A stretch of DNA of 64,000 bases from assembly GCA_047967505.1 (NCBI GenBank), contig CM106539.1; one strand, given 5' to 3'. Positions 54,101-63,390 of the stretch are shown here, piece after piece (within the stretch, counting starts at the first letter, position 1; the number at the start of each line of letters is the position of its first letter). The stretch comes from Dipteris shenzhenensis. Lineage: Eukaryota > Polypodiophyta > Polypodiopsida > Gleicheniales. A program made the position numbers and the translations under genes. The notes beneath the pieces are model-generated. The model was not told the origin of the DNA. It did no database searches and was given only the letters and a program-made list of their open reading frames with translations.

Positions 54101-55682
54101 ATCAGTAGAGGAAGTAGCCTAACTCCCTGTAAGTCAAAAAAAGACTCAATAAAAAATTCTGTTTACACAGAAAAACCTGCTCTATCAAGAGCCAGGAGCA
54201 CTCACAACAGTGCTGTTTTTTACTGTCAAAAAAAACCTGCAGCAAAACAGAAAATTTTCCCTCCAGTCACTGTGCCTTCTGACCACTGAACTGTGCTCAA
54301 ATAGGCATAAACCAGTAACTACAGAATTGCTGCAGCTGTTCCACAAGTGTTTTATCAGTGCATCATCATCTGACGAAGCACAAAACACTGCTGTCCTGGA
54401 CACTTCTCCCACCTCAGATGAGGTATTGCACTGATTTTATATGCATAAACCACTTGACATACACTGTTTTGTCCACTGAAAAAAGCTCCAAACACCTCAG
54501 CCTGTCACAAACCTGCAACAAAGCATGGGACAAATCCCAACCAATCACCCTTCTGCCAAGGGGATAAAAGGCATCTGAAGTTCTCAAACAGTAACTCAAG
54601 TGCTCACAAGCAAAATCTGAGCAAAAGCCCCTTGATTTGACACCTGTACCAAGTGAAAAACACCTCAACACTGAGGTAGCATACAAAATACAGTTCTCTG
54701 GCACAATCACCTGACAATGTGATGCATAAACTGCCCTGTGTACACAATAACAACACAGATCCCAATGTACAAACACTGAAGAGAAAATCTTTTGAGCACT
54801 GTCAACGATGGACAATTAGGGACCGAGTAAAACTCGATGCGCCCTAGCCAAGCGTGGCTCAACTGAGATTTTCAAAGTGTCGTACACAGAATGTGACCTA
54901 CAAGAAATGTCACTGAGTACACTGCGGAAACAAGACCAATGTGGGCACCCTGGCTCCACACTGCCTCAAGGCATACACTGCATACACTTCCAGGCAAAAG
55001 CCCTTGTAAGAGTCACCCGAAAACTGAGATTTGCACTCAGTGTAAGCATAAAATCCCTCTGCAAATCAAGGCATCTGACCTTCCCGAAAAATAACTGTGC
55101 AACCACCACACACTGTGGCACTAGTCACCTCAAGCACGAGGGACACGAGTGTACTTGCTGTACCTCAAACACAGTTTTAAAACTGAAAATTCCGGGAATG
55201 CATCAAGTTGTACTTCTGTACCTGTGTGTACTTGCAAGTACCACGCAAAAGAGCAGAGTGCTCTCACTTTTTCCTTCTTCCCCAAACAAAGTCTGTTTGT
55301 GCCTGTGCAACTGTACCTTCTGTACCTGCGCAGGGTACCTGCTGTACCCTATACCTGATTTCTCTTCCGAGGATGCTGCTGGGCAACCACTGTACGGTTG
55401 CTGTTGCAGCCGTCGCTCTCTGATTGCGGGCTATGGCGGGACTGGTTGGCGGGCGTGCGGCTGGTCGCCCTGCAGCCGACTGGCTGCTTGGCTGGTCGCG
55501 CTGGTCGCGACTGCCTTGCACCGAAAGGAGAAACGCCCCGCGATGGAAATGCCGCCACGAGCTGAGAATCGAGAGAGAGACAGGAATCGAGCAACAAAGC
55601 TACCCGAAGACGAGGGGCACGGAGCCCGAGGGAAACACTGGAAGAGAGGGGATGGGTAGACTAGAGTGAGAGAGGGAGGGTG
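54101..55682 (-). other. T5 5' leader
   Basis: About 1.6 kb, collinear with the T1-T3 leaders. GTAC sites are dense at 55150-55395 (about a dozen, mainly TGTACC and GGTACC, one TGTACGG). No convincing ORF; the 260-codon plus-strand frame here is antisense to the leader. Confidence 0.8.
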
Positions 55683-55884
55683 GCTCTGATACCACTTGTG
55701 AGGGAAAGGGGGGAGTGGAACAGTCGGAGACAGAGACACAAGGAGTGTGGGTGTGTAAGAATGTTTTGAGCCACACCACAAACTCAAAGGTTTTATTAGG
55801 ATTAGGTATTCACCCTATGACTGTCTTAGGACAGTCATAGCGGTCGTAACAATTAAAGGGTGGCAATGTGCCTTTACCCCAACA
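55683..55884 (-). repeat. T5 PBS (55683-55694) and 5' LTR (55697-55884)
   Basis: The PBS is gctctgatacca on plus. The LTR keeps the tgtgaggg end lost in the other copy. It is followed by ataag. Confidence 0.94.
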
Positions 55885-55889
55885 ATAAG

Positions 55890-55948
55890 TTCATGCCTCA
55901 GCTTTTGTCTCCAATCATGTGTCTCTCACCCTCTCCCCATTTTCAACA
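55890..55948 (+). repeat. R1 3' LTR, right part
   Basis: The string ttttgtctccaatcatgtgt and the end ttttcaaca match the R1 5' LTR remnant at 47107-47169. It starts right after the T5 target duplication. Confidence 0.85.
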
Positions 55949-56240
55949 ACCCGTTCTCAAAGAGGCAGTGGTATCTCCCACGTATCTCATAGGACACCCA
56001 CATAGAAGGCTTGGACCCTGTTTAAGTTTGTGATGATCTCGAACGAAAGATTTGTATGCATGGGGTGGGCTGCGAACTCAGCCAGTATGATGTCATGTGG
56101 TGTGCACCTCTTTCATTGGATCATGCAAGAGAGCATCATGATCTATAGCCTCTCAAATCCAGCCTACTCAAATATTGTGAGAACGACTCCACAGAAGACT
56201 CTTGCATATAAAGCTGCTGCTTTGACTAGGGGTTCAGAGA
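55949..56240 (-). pseudogene. LB LINE fragment
   Basis: The minus strand shows FERLxIMMLSCMIQ, CTPHDIILAEFAAHPMHTN and FEIITNLNRVQAFYVGVL. The first two match the same region as IILAEFGLPPLQL in the LB copy at 46380-46815. Stops interrupt it. It forms the right flank of R1. Confidence 0.6.
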
Positions 56241-56290
56241 GGAGGGATTTTGTGAAAGCATGTTGAAAGTGTGCCTCGGAACACTCTCTG

Positions 56291-56588
56291 TGTTGGGTGT
56301 TGGAAGCAATGGAAGCTCAAAAATAGAAGCACAATGGAGAAAAACGAGATGCTGTAATAGATTGCTGCAAAACTGAAGTGTGGAGGCTCAAGGGAGAGCC
56401 AACACAACAAAACCCTAGGGCTAAGTGCCCTAACTAGACTAAGTGCACTAACTGGACTAAGTGCCCTAACTGACCTAGATGGTACATAAACTAACTGTAC
56501 TAATAGTCCTAACTGAATATAACTAGGCCTGAAAGGCTCATACCAAAGTATAAGTGGCATCTATGGATAGCCCATGAGATAGCCTACA
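56291..56588 (-). repeat. C7 3' LTR
   Basis: It is 298 bp. It has three related ctaact(g/a)gactaagtgc units where the 5' LTR has fewer, explaining the 18 bp length difference. Confidence 0.92.
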
Positions 56589-56716
56589 AACCCCCCTCCA
56601 TGGTATGGGCTGAAGTATCCTGGACATGGCTCAAGATTACTAAATATCTAGTGTCATGGTTGCACATGTTTGTCCCGTAGGATATAGCAACCTATGACTG
56701 TACAGAGTACAACAGA

Positions 56717-58273
56717 TCAAGTTACAAAAGGTACTAAGTTTAAAGCTTGCCGAAAAGCCTCAAACTTAGGTCGAGGTAGAGTCTTCGTAAAAAGATCTAC
56801 CAAGTTGTCTTCAGTGGGAACATAAGACAACTCAATATCACATGCTGATAATCGCTCTCTGACATAGTAATAGTGAACCTCAATGTGCTTTGTGCGAGCA
56901 TGGAAAACTGGATTCCGTGCAATAGCCAAAGCACTCTGACTATCAGTGAAGATGACGGTAGAAGAAGTCTGACATGCACAAAGATCTGCAAGTAGCTTCC
57001 GAAGCCAAACACACTCCACTATAGCTGTAAAAGCCGCTCTGTACTGAGCTTCATAGCTAGAAGTAGCAACTGCACTCTACTTCTTGCTGAACCAAGAAAC
57101 ACATGAAGTACCAAGCATAAAACAGTTGCCACTATGTAACACACGAGTGTCAAAACAACCAGCCCAATCACTATCAGTGAACCCATGCATGACAAGTGAA
57201 GTATTAGCCCCATAAACAAGGCCTAAATGCTGAGTGCCTTTAAGATATCTGAAAACATGCTTCACGGCATGCCAATGGTGCATAGATGGGCTATGCATAT
57301 ATCTGCTCAACTGTGAGACAGCATACTGTAGATCAAGTCTCGTATGGCATAGGTAAATCAAACAACCAACTGCCTGCTAATAGAGAATGACATCACATGT
57401 ACCGCTGCCATCCTCAGAAGAGAAGTAAAAACCAGTCTCTAATGGTGTGGATACTAGCTTGCAATCCTCAGACTGAAAACGCTGCAAAAGCTGTCCAATG
57501 TACTTGGATTGTGACATCAAAATGCCCCCCTCACTGCTAGCAAATTGAATGCCCAGATAGTAGTGCAGAAGACCAAGATCAGGCATAGCAAACGTCTGCT
57601 GCAAATCAACTTTAAAATCTGCAATTTGCTGAGCATGTGTCCCAGTTACAAGCATGTCATCCACATAAAAGACTAAAATCAGCAAATCTGTCCCACGCTT
57701 GCGGATGTAAAGGGTAGCCTCTGTAGGGCTGTTCTGAAAGCCAAGTGTGAGCAAATGAGAATGAATTCTCGAATACCAAGCCCGAGATGCCTGCTTCAAT
57801 CCATGGAGGGCCTTTTTCAAGCGGCATACCTTGCTTTCATAACCTTCAACCTCAAAGCCAGGAGGTTGGGAAACATAGACCTCTTCCTGCAAATGCCCAT
57901 GAAGGAAAGCTGTCTTAATATCAAGCTGATGTCTCTGCCAATGAAAGTGGGCAGCAAAGGTAATAACAATGCGAATGGTAGTGATCCTGGAAGTGGGAGC
58001 AAAAGTCTCCTCAAAGTCAATGCCATGCTGCTGAGCATAGCCCTTAGCAACAAGACGGGCTTTGTAACGGTCCACTGAACCATCAGCTTTCCGTTTGATC
58101 TTGTAAACCCACTTAGTTCCAATGGCATTCTTGCCATAAGGCAAATCACACAACTCCCAAGTGTCATTTTGATGGATAGAATCCAATTCAGCTTGCATGG
58201 CCTTCATCCAACAATCATTCTGAAAGGCATCTTGATGACATAATGGCTCTTCATTGCATGCTGTAGCAACCAA
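56717..58273 (-). pseudogene. C7 RT and RNase H
   Basis: RT is open at 58273-57377: [73 protein letters not shown] and the active site [14 protein letters not shown] stop near 57377 and another near 57076 break RNase H (MHGFTDSDWAGCFDTRVLHS, SYEAQYRAAFTAIVECVWLR, FTDSQSALAIARNPVFHART, TEDNLVDLFTKTL). The domains are clearly copia, but the sequence is far from the T family. Confidence 0.93.
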
Positions 58274-60695
58274 AGCATAAGCAGCAAAACTAGCTGCTCT
58301 TTCCGGACAGCTGCTCTCGTACGGGCTGGCAAAGGAGTGTCTTGTTTGCTGTCTTTTAATGTGTCAAGGAGCCAACGTGATACCTTTTTAAGCTCTTGAA
58401 TTTCTGCTCTTTCCTAGTCAAGAGCCCGGTGCAAATGATCCTGATCAATGATAGGCATATCAGGCTGAATTTCTGCATGCACATGGGGCTGTAAATGACC
58501 AACAGATGGAGGAGGGACAACCTTAGATGGAACATCATCCCGAGCATTGGACGGAAACAAAGGCATCAAGCTGTCAAAAATGTCCGGGGCATCAACAACG
58601 GGCTGTTTTTGACAGTCCAGCAAAGGCATAGTGGAAGATTCATCAAACACAACATCCCGACTGACAAAACACTTGCCCGTGCAGGGCTGATAGCTGATAT
58701 AGCTTATAGCCCCTGCTCTCTGAACTATACCCAAGAAAAATGCATTTAACAGCTTTATCATCTAACTTAGTGCGTCTCTGTGAAGGCACCTGAGCATAAG
58801 CCAAGCATCCAAAAGTCCTCCTGTGGGAAATGCGAGGCTTACGTGGGAAATGCGAGGCTTACGACCCGTCCAAGCCTCATAAGGTGTGATAGTCTGCAAT
58901 GCCTTCATAGGACATCTATTCAAGATGTAATTTGCACACATGACCGCATCCAACCACAACTTATTAGGCAAATGTTTGCCTTTCAACATGCATTATTTCC
59001 ATCGTTGATCTATTCTTCCACTCAGCCACGGGATTCTGTTGAGGAGTATAAGGTACCGTGCATCGATGATTAATGCCACGAGAAGCCAAAAAAACAGCAA
59101 ACTCCTTCGACATGTATTCACCCCCCCTCTCTGTATTAATGGGATGCGTCAATTTTACGAGCAAAAACCTATGAGCAGGTTTATCCGAGTGTGTTTTCAA
59201 GAGTTTTTTAAAAAAAGTATTTCTTTAGGAAACATGGTTTTAACACTTTTATTTTCACTAGAAATAGATCCCTTTATCATAAAAATATCTGAGACTACTA
59301 GTCACTCATTCATTTTTACACAACATAATTTTCTTATTTATAGACATCCCTTTGTACCCCTATTATTACCTTAAAAATGTGTTGAAAAATAATTCCTTTA
59401 AGAAACATCCCTCATAATCACTCTCAATGTAATAATACTATACATATTTATTTACTTATGAACATATTTATATCATATGGCAATATCTTTCTAGTGTTTT
59501 TATAGCATAAATAACAAGCTATTTATGGACATGTTTCTAAAGAAGTTTAAATTACTATAAATAAGTATTAACTTGGTCTTATATATCACTCTCATAAAAT
59601 ACATGTAATATTTAATACTATATATGCAAGATTTTCCAAAATATAACCCCATAAATGTGCTCAAATGGGGTGTTCCGATCAATTTGAGTGGTTGAATGAC
59701 TATATTTGGACATTGGATGTGAAAGTTATGTCACTTTTAAAAGTGCTGTCCAAGGTAGTTTCGCCAGCGAAACTACCTTTGAAGACCTACTTCAAAGGGG
59801 TTTTGCTGGCGAAACTACCTGGATGGCTTGCTTCAATGAGTTTTCTTTGAAGAAACCCTTTCATGAAGATAGGTTGAGAGAGGTTTTTCAATGTCACCCC
59901 CTATTAAGTAAAAGTTATAAGAAGGATCATAAGGGAATTTTCATAGAGAAGCCTACTCTACATGTGGGTTTCTTTAAAAGCCATCCCATTATGTTCTCAC
60001 CATTCCTAAAGATTCACGTAAACATTTTTTTATAAAATATGCATTGATATAATACTTTGCATATTTCTAAGTGAAACTATGTTTTCTTCTGATCCATTTT
60101 TGCCATATTTTTGCATAGTTGGAAGCTTTCTTTTTCCTTCACTCAGATGCTTGGAAGATTTTGCTCGAAAAATGCTCGTCCCCTGTATTAATGTGAGCAA
60201 TGTGCAGCCCACTCTCATTCTCAGCCAAGGCAATAAAGTGCTTGAAGCATGAAGAAACATCAGACTTGGATTTCAATGCGAAAATCCAAGTGTACCTGGT
60301 GAAATCATCAATAAAAGTAACAAAATAGTAGAATCCCCCAAGAGCTGCAACCCTCATGGGTCCACAAACATCACTATGAACCATATAAAGCTTACGTGAA
60401 GCACCAACTCTCCATCCTTGGGAAACGCAGCACGGTGCATCTTACCAAGTAAGCATGGTTCACAAACATGTTTGGTAGGCATATGCATTTTGGGAAGATC
60501 CACAACCATATCTTCCTTATATAACTTCACCACGGCTCCAGAATTGAGGTGACCAAACATCTCATGCCACAAATGAGTATCTGCCATGGTAGAATCAATA
60601 GCAAAGGCATGTGCATCGACAAGTGCAGCATCATCATCTGAACATCTATCATAAGCATCAAGTCTATAAAGACCGCTAGACAATGTGCCAGTCAA
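58274..60695 (-). pseudogene. C7 integrase, split by M1
   Basis: From the right: integrase zinc region (HLWHEMFGHLNSGAVVKLYK ... CEPCLLGKMH), a frameshift near 60370, then the core (MVHSDVCGPMRV, YYFVTFIDDFTRYTWIFALK, LHIAHINT). The core breaks at 60183 and resumes after M1 at 59140 (ERGGEYMSKEFAVFLASRGI, YTPQQNPVAEWKNRS). The C-terminal part (LPNKLWLDAVMCANYILNRC, TPYEAWTGRKP) contains a short duplicated tacgtgggaaatgcgaggct near 58830-58862. A low-conservation linker to RT follows. Confidence 0.9.
59141..60183. mobile_element. M1: MULE-like non-autonomous DNA transposon, 1043 bp
   Basis: It is flanked by a perfect 9 bp duplication tgtattaat (59132-59140 and 60184-60192). It lies exactly where C7 integrase is broken, between HINT and ERGGEY. 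The ends form imperfect inverted repeats: left gggatgcgtcaattttacga (then gcaaaa), right, in complement, gggacgagcatttttcgagc (then aaaa). A 9 bp duplication with GGG-type long terminal repeats fits Mutator-like elements. The body is AT-rich with no transposase frame. An internal hairpin cluster lies at about 59750-59820. Confidence 0.75.
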
Positions 60696-60722
60696 AACCA
60701 GGGTAGAGGCATGTGTAACATC

Positions 60723-61031
60723 TCACACTGCACACCTCACACCATCAAAAATAACCTGAAAGCCACATGTAGCAATGGCTGAAATAGAAATGAGGTTCGT
60801 ACGAATGCCTGGAACATAAAGCACATGCTCTAGAGTGACAATACCACCAGAGACAAAAGTAAGAGCAACTTGCCCAATACCTTTCACGGTATGTGATGCA
60901 TTATTGGCACATGTGACACTGCCCCCCTTAGATGTAAGCTCCAATGAGCTGAATAACTTCCTGTAAGAAGTGATGTGCTTGCTAGCACCACTATCAAAGA
61001 ACCAGGCATCACGAACATCTAAAACTGCCAT
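60723..61031 (-). pseudogene. C7 protease region
   Basis: It contains MAVLDVRDAWFFDSGASKHI, the DSGAS active site of copia aspartic proteases. FSSLELTSKGGSVTCANNAS, VTLEHVLYVPGIRTNLISIS and FQVIFDGVRC follow, ending at a stop near 60723. The protease would cut the polyprotein in the particle. Confidence 0.88.
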
Positions 61032-61129
61032 ACAAGCATCATGAACATCAAGATTATACTGACATGTAACCAGGAAAGCCCAATGGTGGTCTTGTGCGAA
61101 ATTAGTGGACTCATGTCAATCTTCTGCAC

Positions 61130-62101
61130 TAGAAGAACCAGATACTGCAAGACCAGACTCCTTTTTCTTTTTCTTTTCAGATGCTATGCGCTTCCTGCAT
61201 TCAGAAATATCATGCCCAGGTTTCCTGCAATAGTTACATCTCTTCTTCTTTTGTTATCCCCTGAAGAAGAGGCACCATGTGAATGATCAACATGGGAATG
61301 AGAGGGCTTTCCAGCTGAAACCTTGCCTTTATCTTTGTGTTTATGATGGGCAGCAAACGCTTGATCACTAGCCATAGTAGCATTGCGATTCACACCACTT
61401 TGCTCCTCCTGAAGAAGAAGAGCAACAAGCTGGTCAAATGAGAAATGATTGGCATCACCCCCTACAACCAACCTCAATGTAGTAGCAAAGCCTTGATATG
61501 AATCAGGCAACCCATCAAGGGTATTAGAAACCAGCTGAGAATCAGGCATAATCTCATCAATGTTGGCCAACTGCTCTTTCAAATCCTTCACATTAGTGAG
61601 ATAGGCATCCATGTTACCACCCTCATCAAGCTTTAAATCTTTCAACTGCATGCGGAGATAGGCAACCCTCGCCTCATTCCGCACCTGATACAAAGATGCA
61701 AGCTGATCCCATGCTTGCTTAGCTGTCTTGCAAGACCAAATATGAGGGATAATAACCCGTTTCGCTGAAAGAGCAATCAAGGCATGTGCTTTGGCATCAC
61801 GACCATCCCACTGAATTTGCTCTTGTGAAGGAGGCAAAGCACTTAGAGCAGGAGGTGCAACAGTCCTGGCTGTAGCAATAGAACCATCACCTGAAGACCC
61901 ATCACCTGAAGAAGCAGAGGCTGCAGATGTAGCACGAGTAACAGTGCGTATAGGCCTAACCTCAGAACCTCAAACAATATGAAATAGATTCTTGGCGTCC
62001 AAAACATGTCCCATCATGTATGACCACATGGGGTAATTGGTGCCATCAAGCTTGTCATCGGCCCCAATCAGCCCAAACAAATCATCTTTGCCACCAGACA
62101 T
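61130..62101 (-). pseudogene. C7 gag with stop and frameshift
   Basis: ATG at 62101 (MSGGKDDLFGLIGADDKLDG, TNYPMWSYMMGHVLDAKNLF) runs to a TGA near 61973, then continues in the same frame. It shows WDGRDAKAHALIALSAKRVI, TAKQAWDQLASLYQVRNEAR, MQLKDLKLDEGGNMDAYLTN and LDGLPDSYQGFATTLRL (Retrotran_gag_2 type). A shift near 61250 moves the zinc knuckle CNYCRKPGHDISEC into another frame. Confidence 0.88.
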
Positions 62102-63097
62102 GGTGCTGAAATACAAGGCAAATGCACCAACTAGCAAAGCAAATGAGAGAAAGGCAGCCTCTCAGAATCAAGTGCCAAAAAAACTGCCCAAGCTTCAAAG
62201 TTTATGTCTGCAAAAGACTCTGCTGTCCCAAGGTGTACTTGTTGCAAGAAAAATCCCCAAAGGCAACACGAGGCCTTCCAAGGCAACACGAGGCCTTTCC
62301 AAAATGCAAATGAAACAAATTGGAAAAAGCCAATGCAACAATGGCTTACCCAATGATGTACAGCAATGACAGGCTCTGAAAGCGAGCAAATGAGGGCTGG
62401 AAATGAGAATTACAGCAAAAGAAGTGCTCCCACGAGGAGGAGAGCACGTACAAATGGAGTGAAAGAGATCCAATGGAGAGAAGCTCGCAGCCCGAGGCAA
62501 AGGGATGCCAAATGAGGAGGGAAGGGCTCAAAGAGCAGTCTCCGGATCAATTCAGCAGCTCCAAATGGCTCCAAACGCCGGCATGCAGCTCGAGGCAGCT
62601 CCAAAATCTGGCACGTGGCTCGAGGCAGCTCCGAAATGCTGACGCGCAGCTAGAGACAGCTCCAAAATGCTGGAAAACCTGAGAAATGACTGGCACTCAC
62701 CCCGAGGCAGCCCGTATTGCAGTGAATGTACTAAATTTCTGACAAACCGGACACAAGTACAGAATTTTCTGACAAATGTATGGATTTCCCTACAATTTGT
62801 AACAGATGTAAGGATTTCCGTACAGTTTCTGACAAGTGTACGGATTTCTGTACAGTTTCTGACGTGTACAGATTTCCGTACAATTTTTGACAAGTGTACG
62901 GATTTTTCATGGCAGGTACGGAATTCCGTACAAATGCCTCGCGACAAAATGAGGTTTTTCGCAACAGAAGTGCTTGGAGAGGTCTCAAACACTCGTGGGA
63001 GTGTGAAAACCAGCAAGACCAGCAAAAATGAGGGCTCTAGAGGCTGCCAAACAGCTTGGGAAAGCTGTCAATGGCTGAGGGAATGCATTCTTGACTT
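62102..63097 (-). other. C7 5' leader with two tandem arrays
   Basis: About 1 kb. Near 62572-62665 there are three ~31 bp units containing gaggcagctcc. At about 62750-62935 there are five to six ~30 bp units of the type tttctgacaagtgtacggat followed by ttccgtaca, each holding one or two GTAC sites as an inverted pair. Short duplicated aggcaacacgaggcctt lies at 62260-62300. No protein is convincing. Confidence 0.8.
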
Positions 63098-63390
63098 GCT
63101 CTAATACCACTGTTGGGTGTTGAAAGCGATGGAAGCTCAAAAATGGAAGCACAATGGAGAAAAACGAGATGCTGTAATAGATTGCTGCAAAACTGAAGTG
63201 TGGAGGCTCAAGGGAGAGCCAACATAACAAAAACCTAGGGCTAACTGCCCTAACTGGACTAAGTGTCCTAGCTGACCTAGATGGTACATAAACTAACTAT
63301 ACCAATAGTCTTAACTGACTATAACTAGGCCTGCAAGGCTCATACCAAGGTATAAGTGGCATCTATGGATAGCCCATGAGATAGCCTACA
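63098..63390 (-). repeat. C7 PBS (63098-63109) and 5' LTR (63111-63390)
   Basis: The PBS reads gctctaatacca on plus, TGGTATTAGAGC in sense. This is one base from the standard initiator tRNA-Met site. The 5' LTR is 280 bp. Confidence 0.9.

Larger units (their letters stand above)
49811..55884 (-). mobile_element. T5: Ty1/copia element nested in the R1 3' LTR
   Basis: The 188 bp LTRs lie at 49811-49998 (3') and 55697-55884 (5') and differ at four positions by eye. One of these changes the terminal TG/CA (tatgag for tgtgag at 49811). A perfect target duplication ataag lies at 49806-49810 and 55885-55889. Sense order is 5' LTR, PBS, leader, damaged gag, pol and polypurine tract. RT and integrase are uninterrupted. 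Confidence 0.96.
47107..55948 (+). mobile_element. R1: gag-only copia-type LTR element, split by T5
   Basis: The 5' LTR is reduced to its last ~63 bp (47107-47169, ending ttttcaaca). Next come PBS, leader, a gag gene, about 370 bp without ORF, a polypurine tract (gaaggggggtt, 49533-49543) and the 3' LTR. T5 splits that LTR into 49544-49810 and 55890-55948 (about 326 bp in all). The two LTR ends match (ttttgtctccaatcatgtgt). There is no protease, integrase or RT, so R1 would need enzymes from another element. This is the layout described for TR-GAG elements. Confidence 0.8.
56291..63390 (-). mobile_element. C7: Ty1/copia element of a second lineage
   Basis: LTRs tgttgggtgttg...agcctaca lie at 56291-56588 (3', 298 bp) and 63111-63390 (5', 280 bp). 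They differ at about fifteen positions plus one 18 bp unit, so C7 is older than T2 and T5. Flanks are ctctg (left) and ctctc (right), a target duplication with one mismatch. Sense order is 5' LTR, PBS, leader, gag, protease, integrase (split by M1), RT, RNase H and 3' LTR. Confidence 0.92.

Noticed and set aside
54877-55659. 260-codon plus-strand ORF
   Set aside because: It is antisense to the T5 leader and not kept in the T1 or T2 leaders.
25058-55694. tRNA genes at TGGTATCAGAGC sites
   Set aside because: These 12-mers are primer binding sites next to LTRs; no cloverleaf surrounds them.
62572-62940. CRISPR-like array
   Set aside because: Repeats are contiguous tandem units without unique spacers, in a plant retrotransposon leader.
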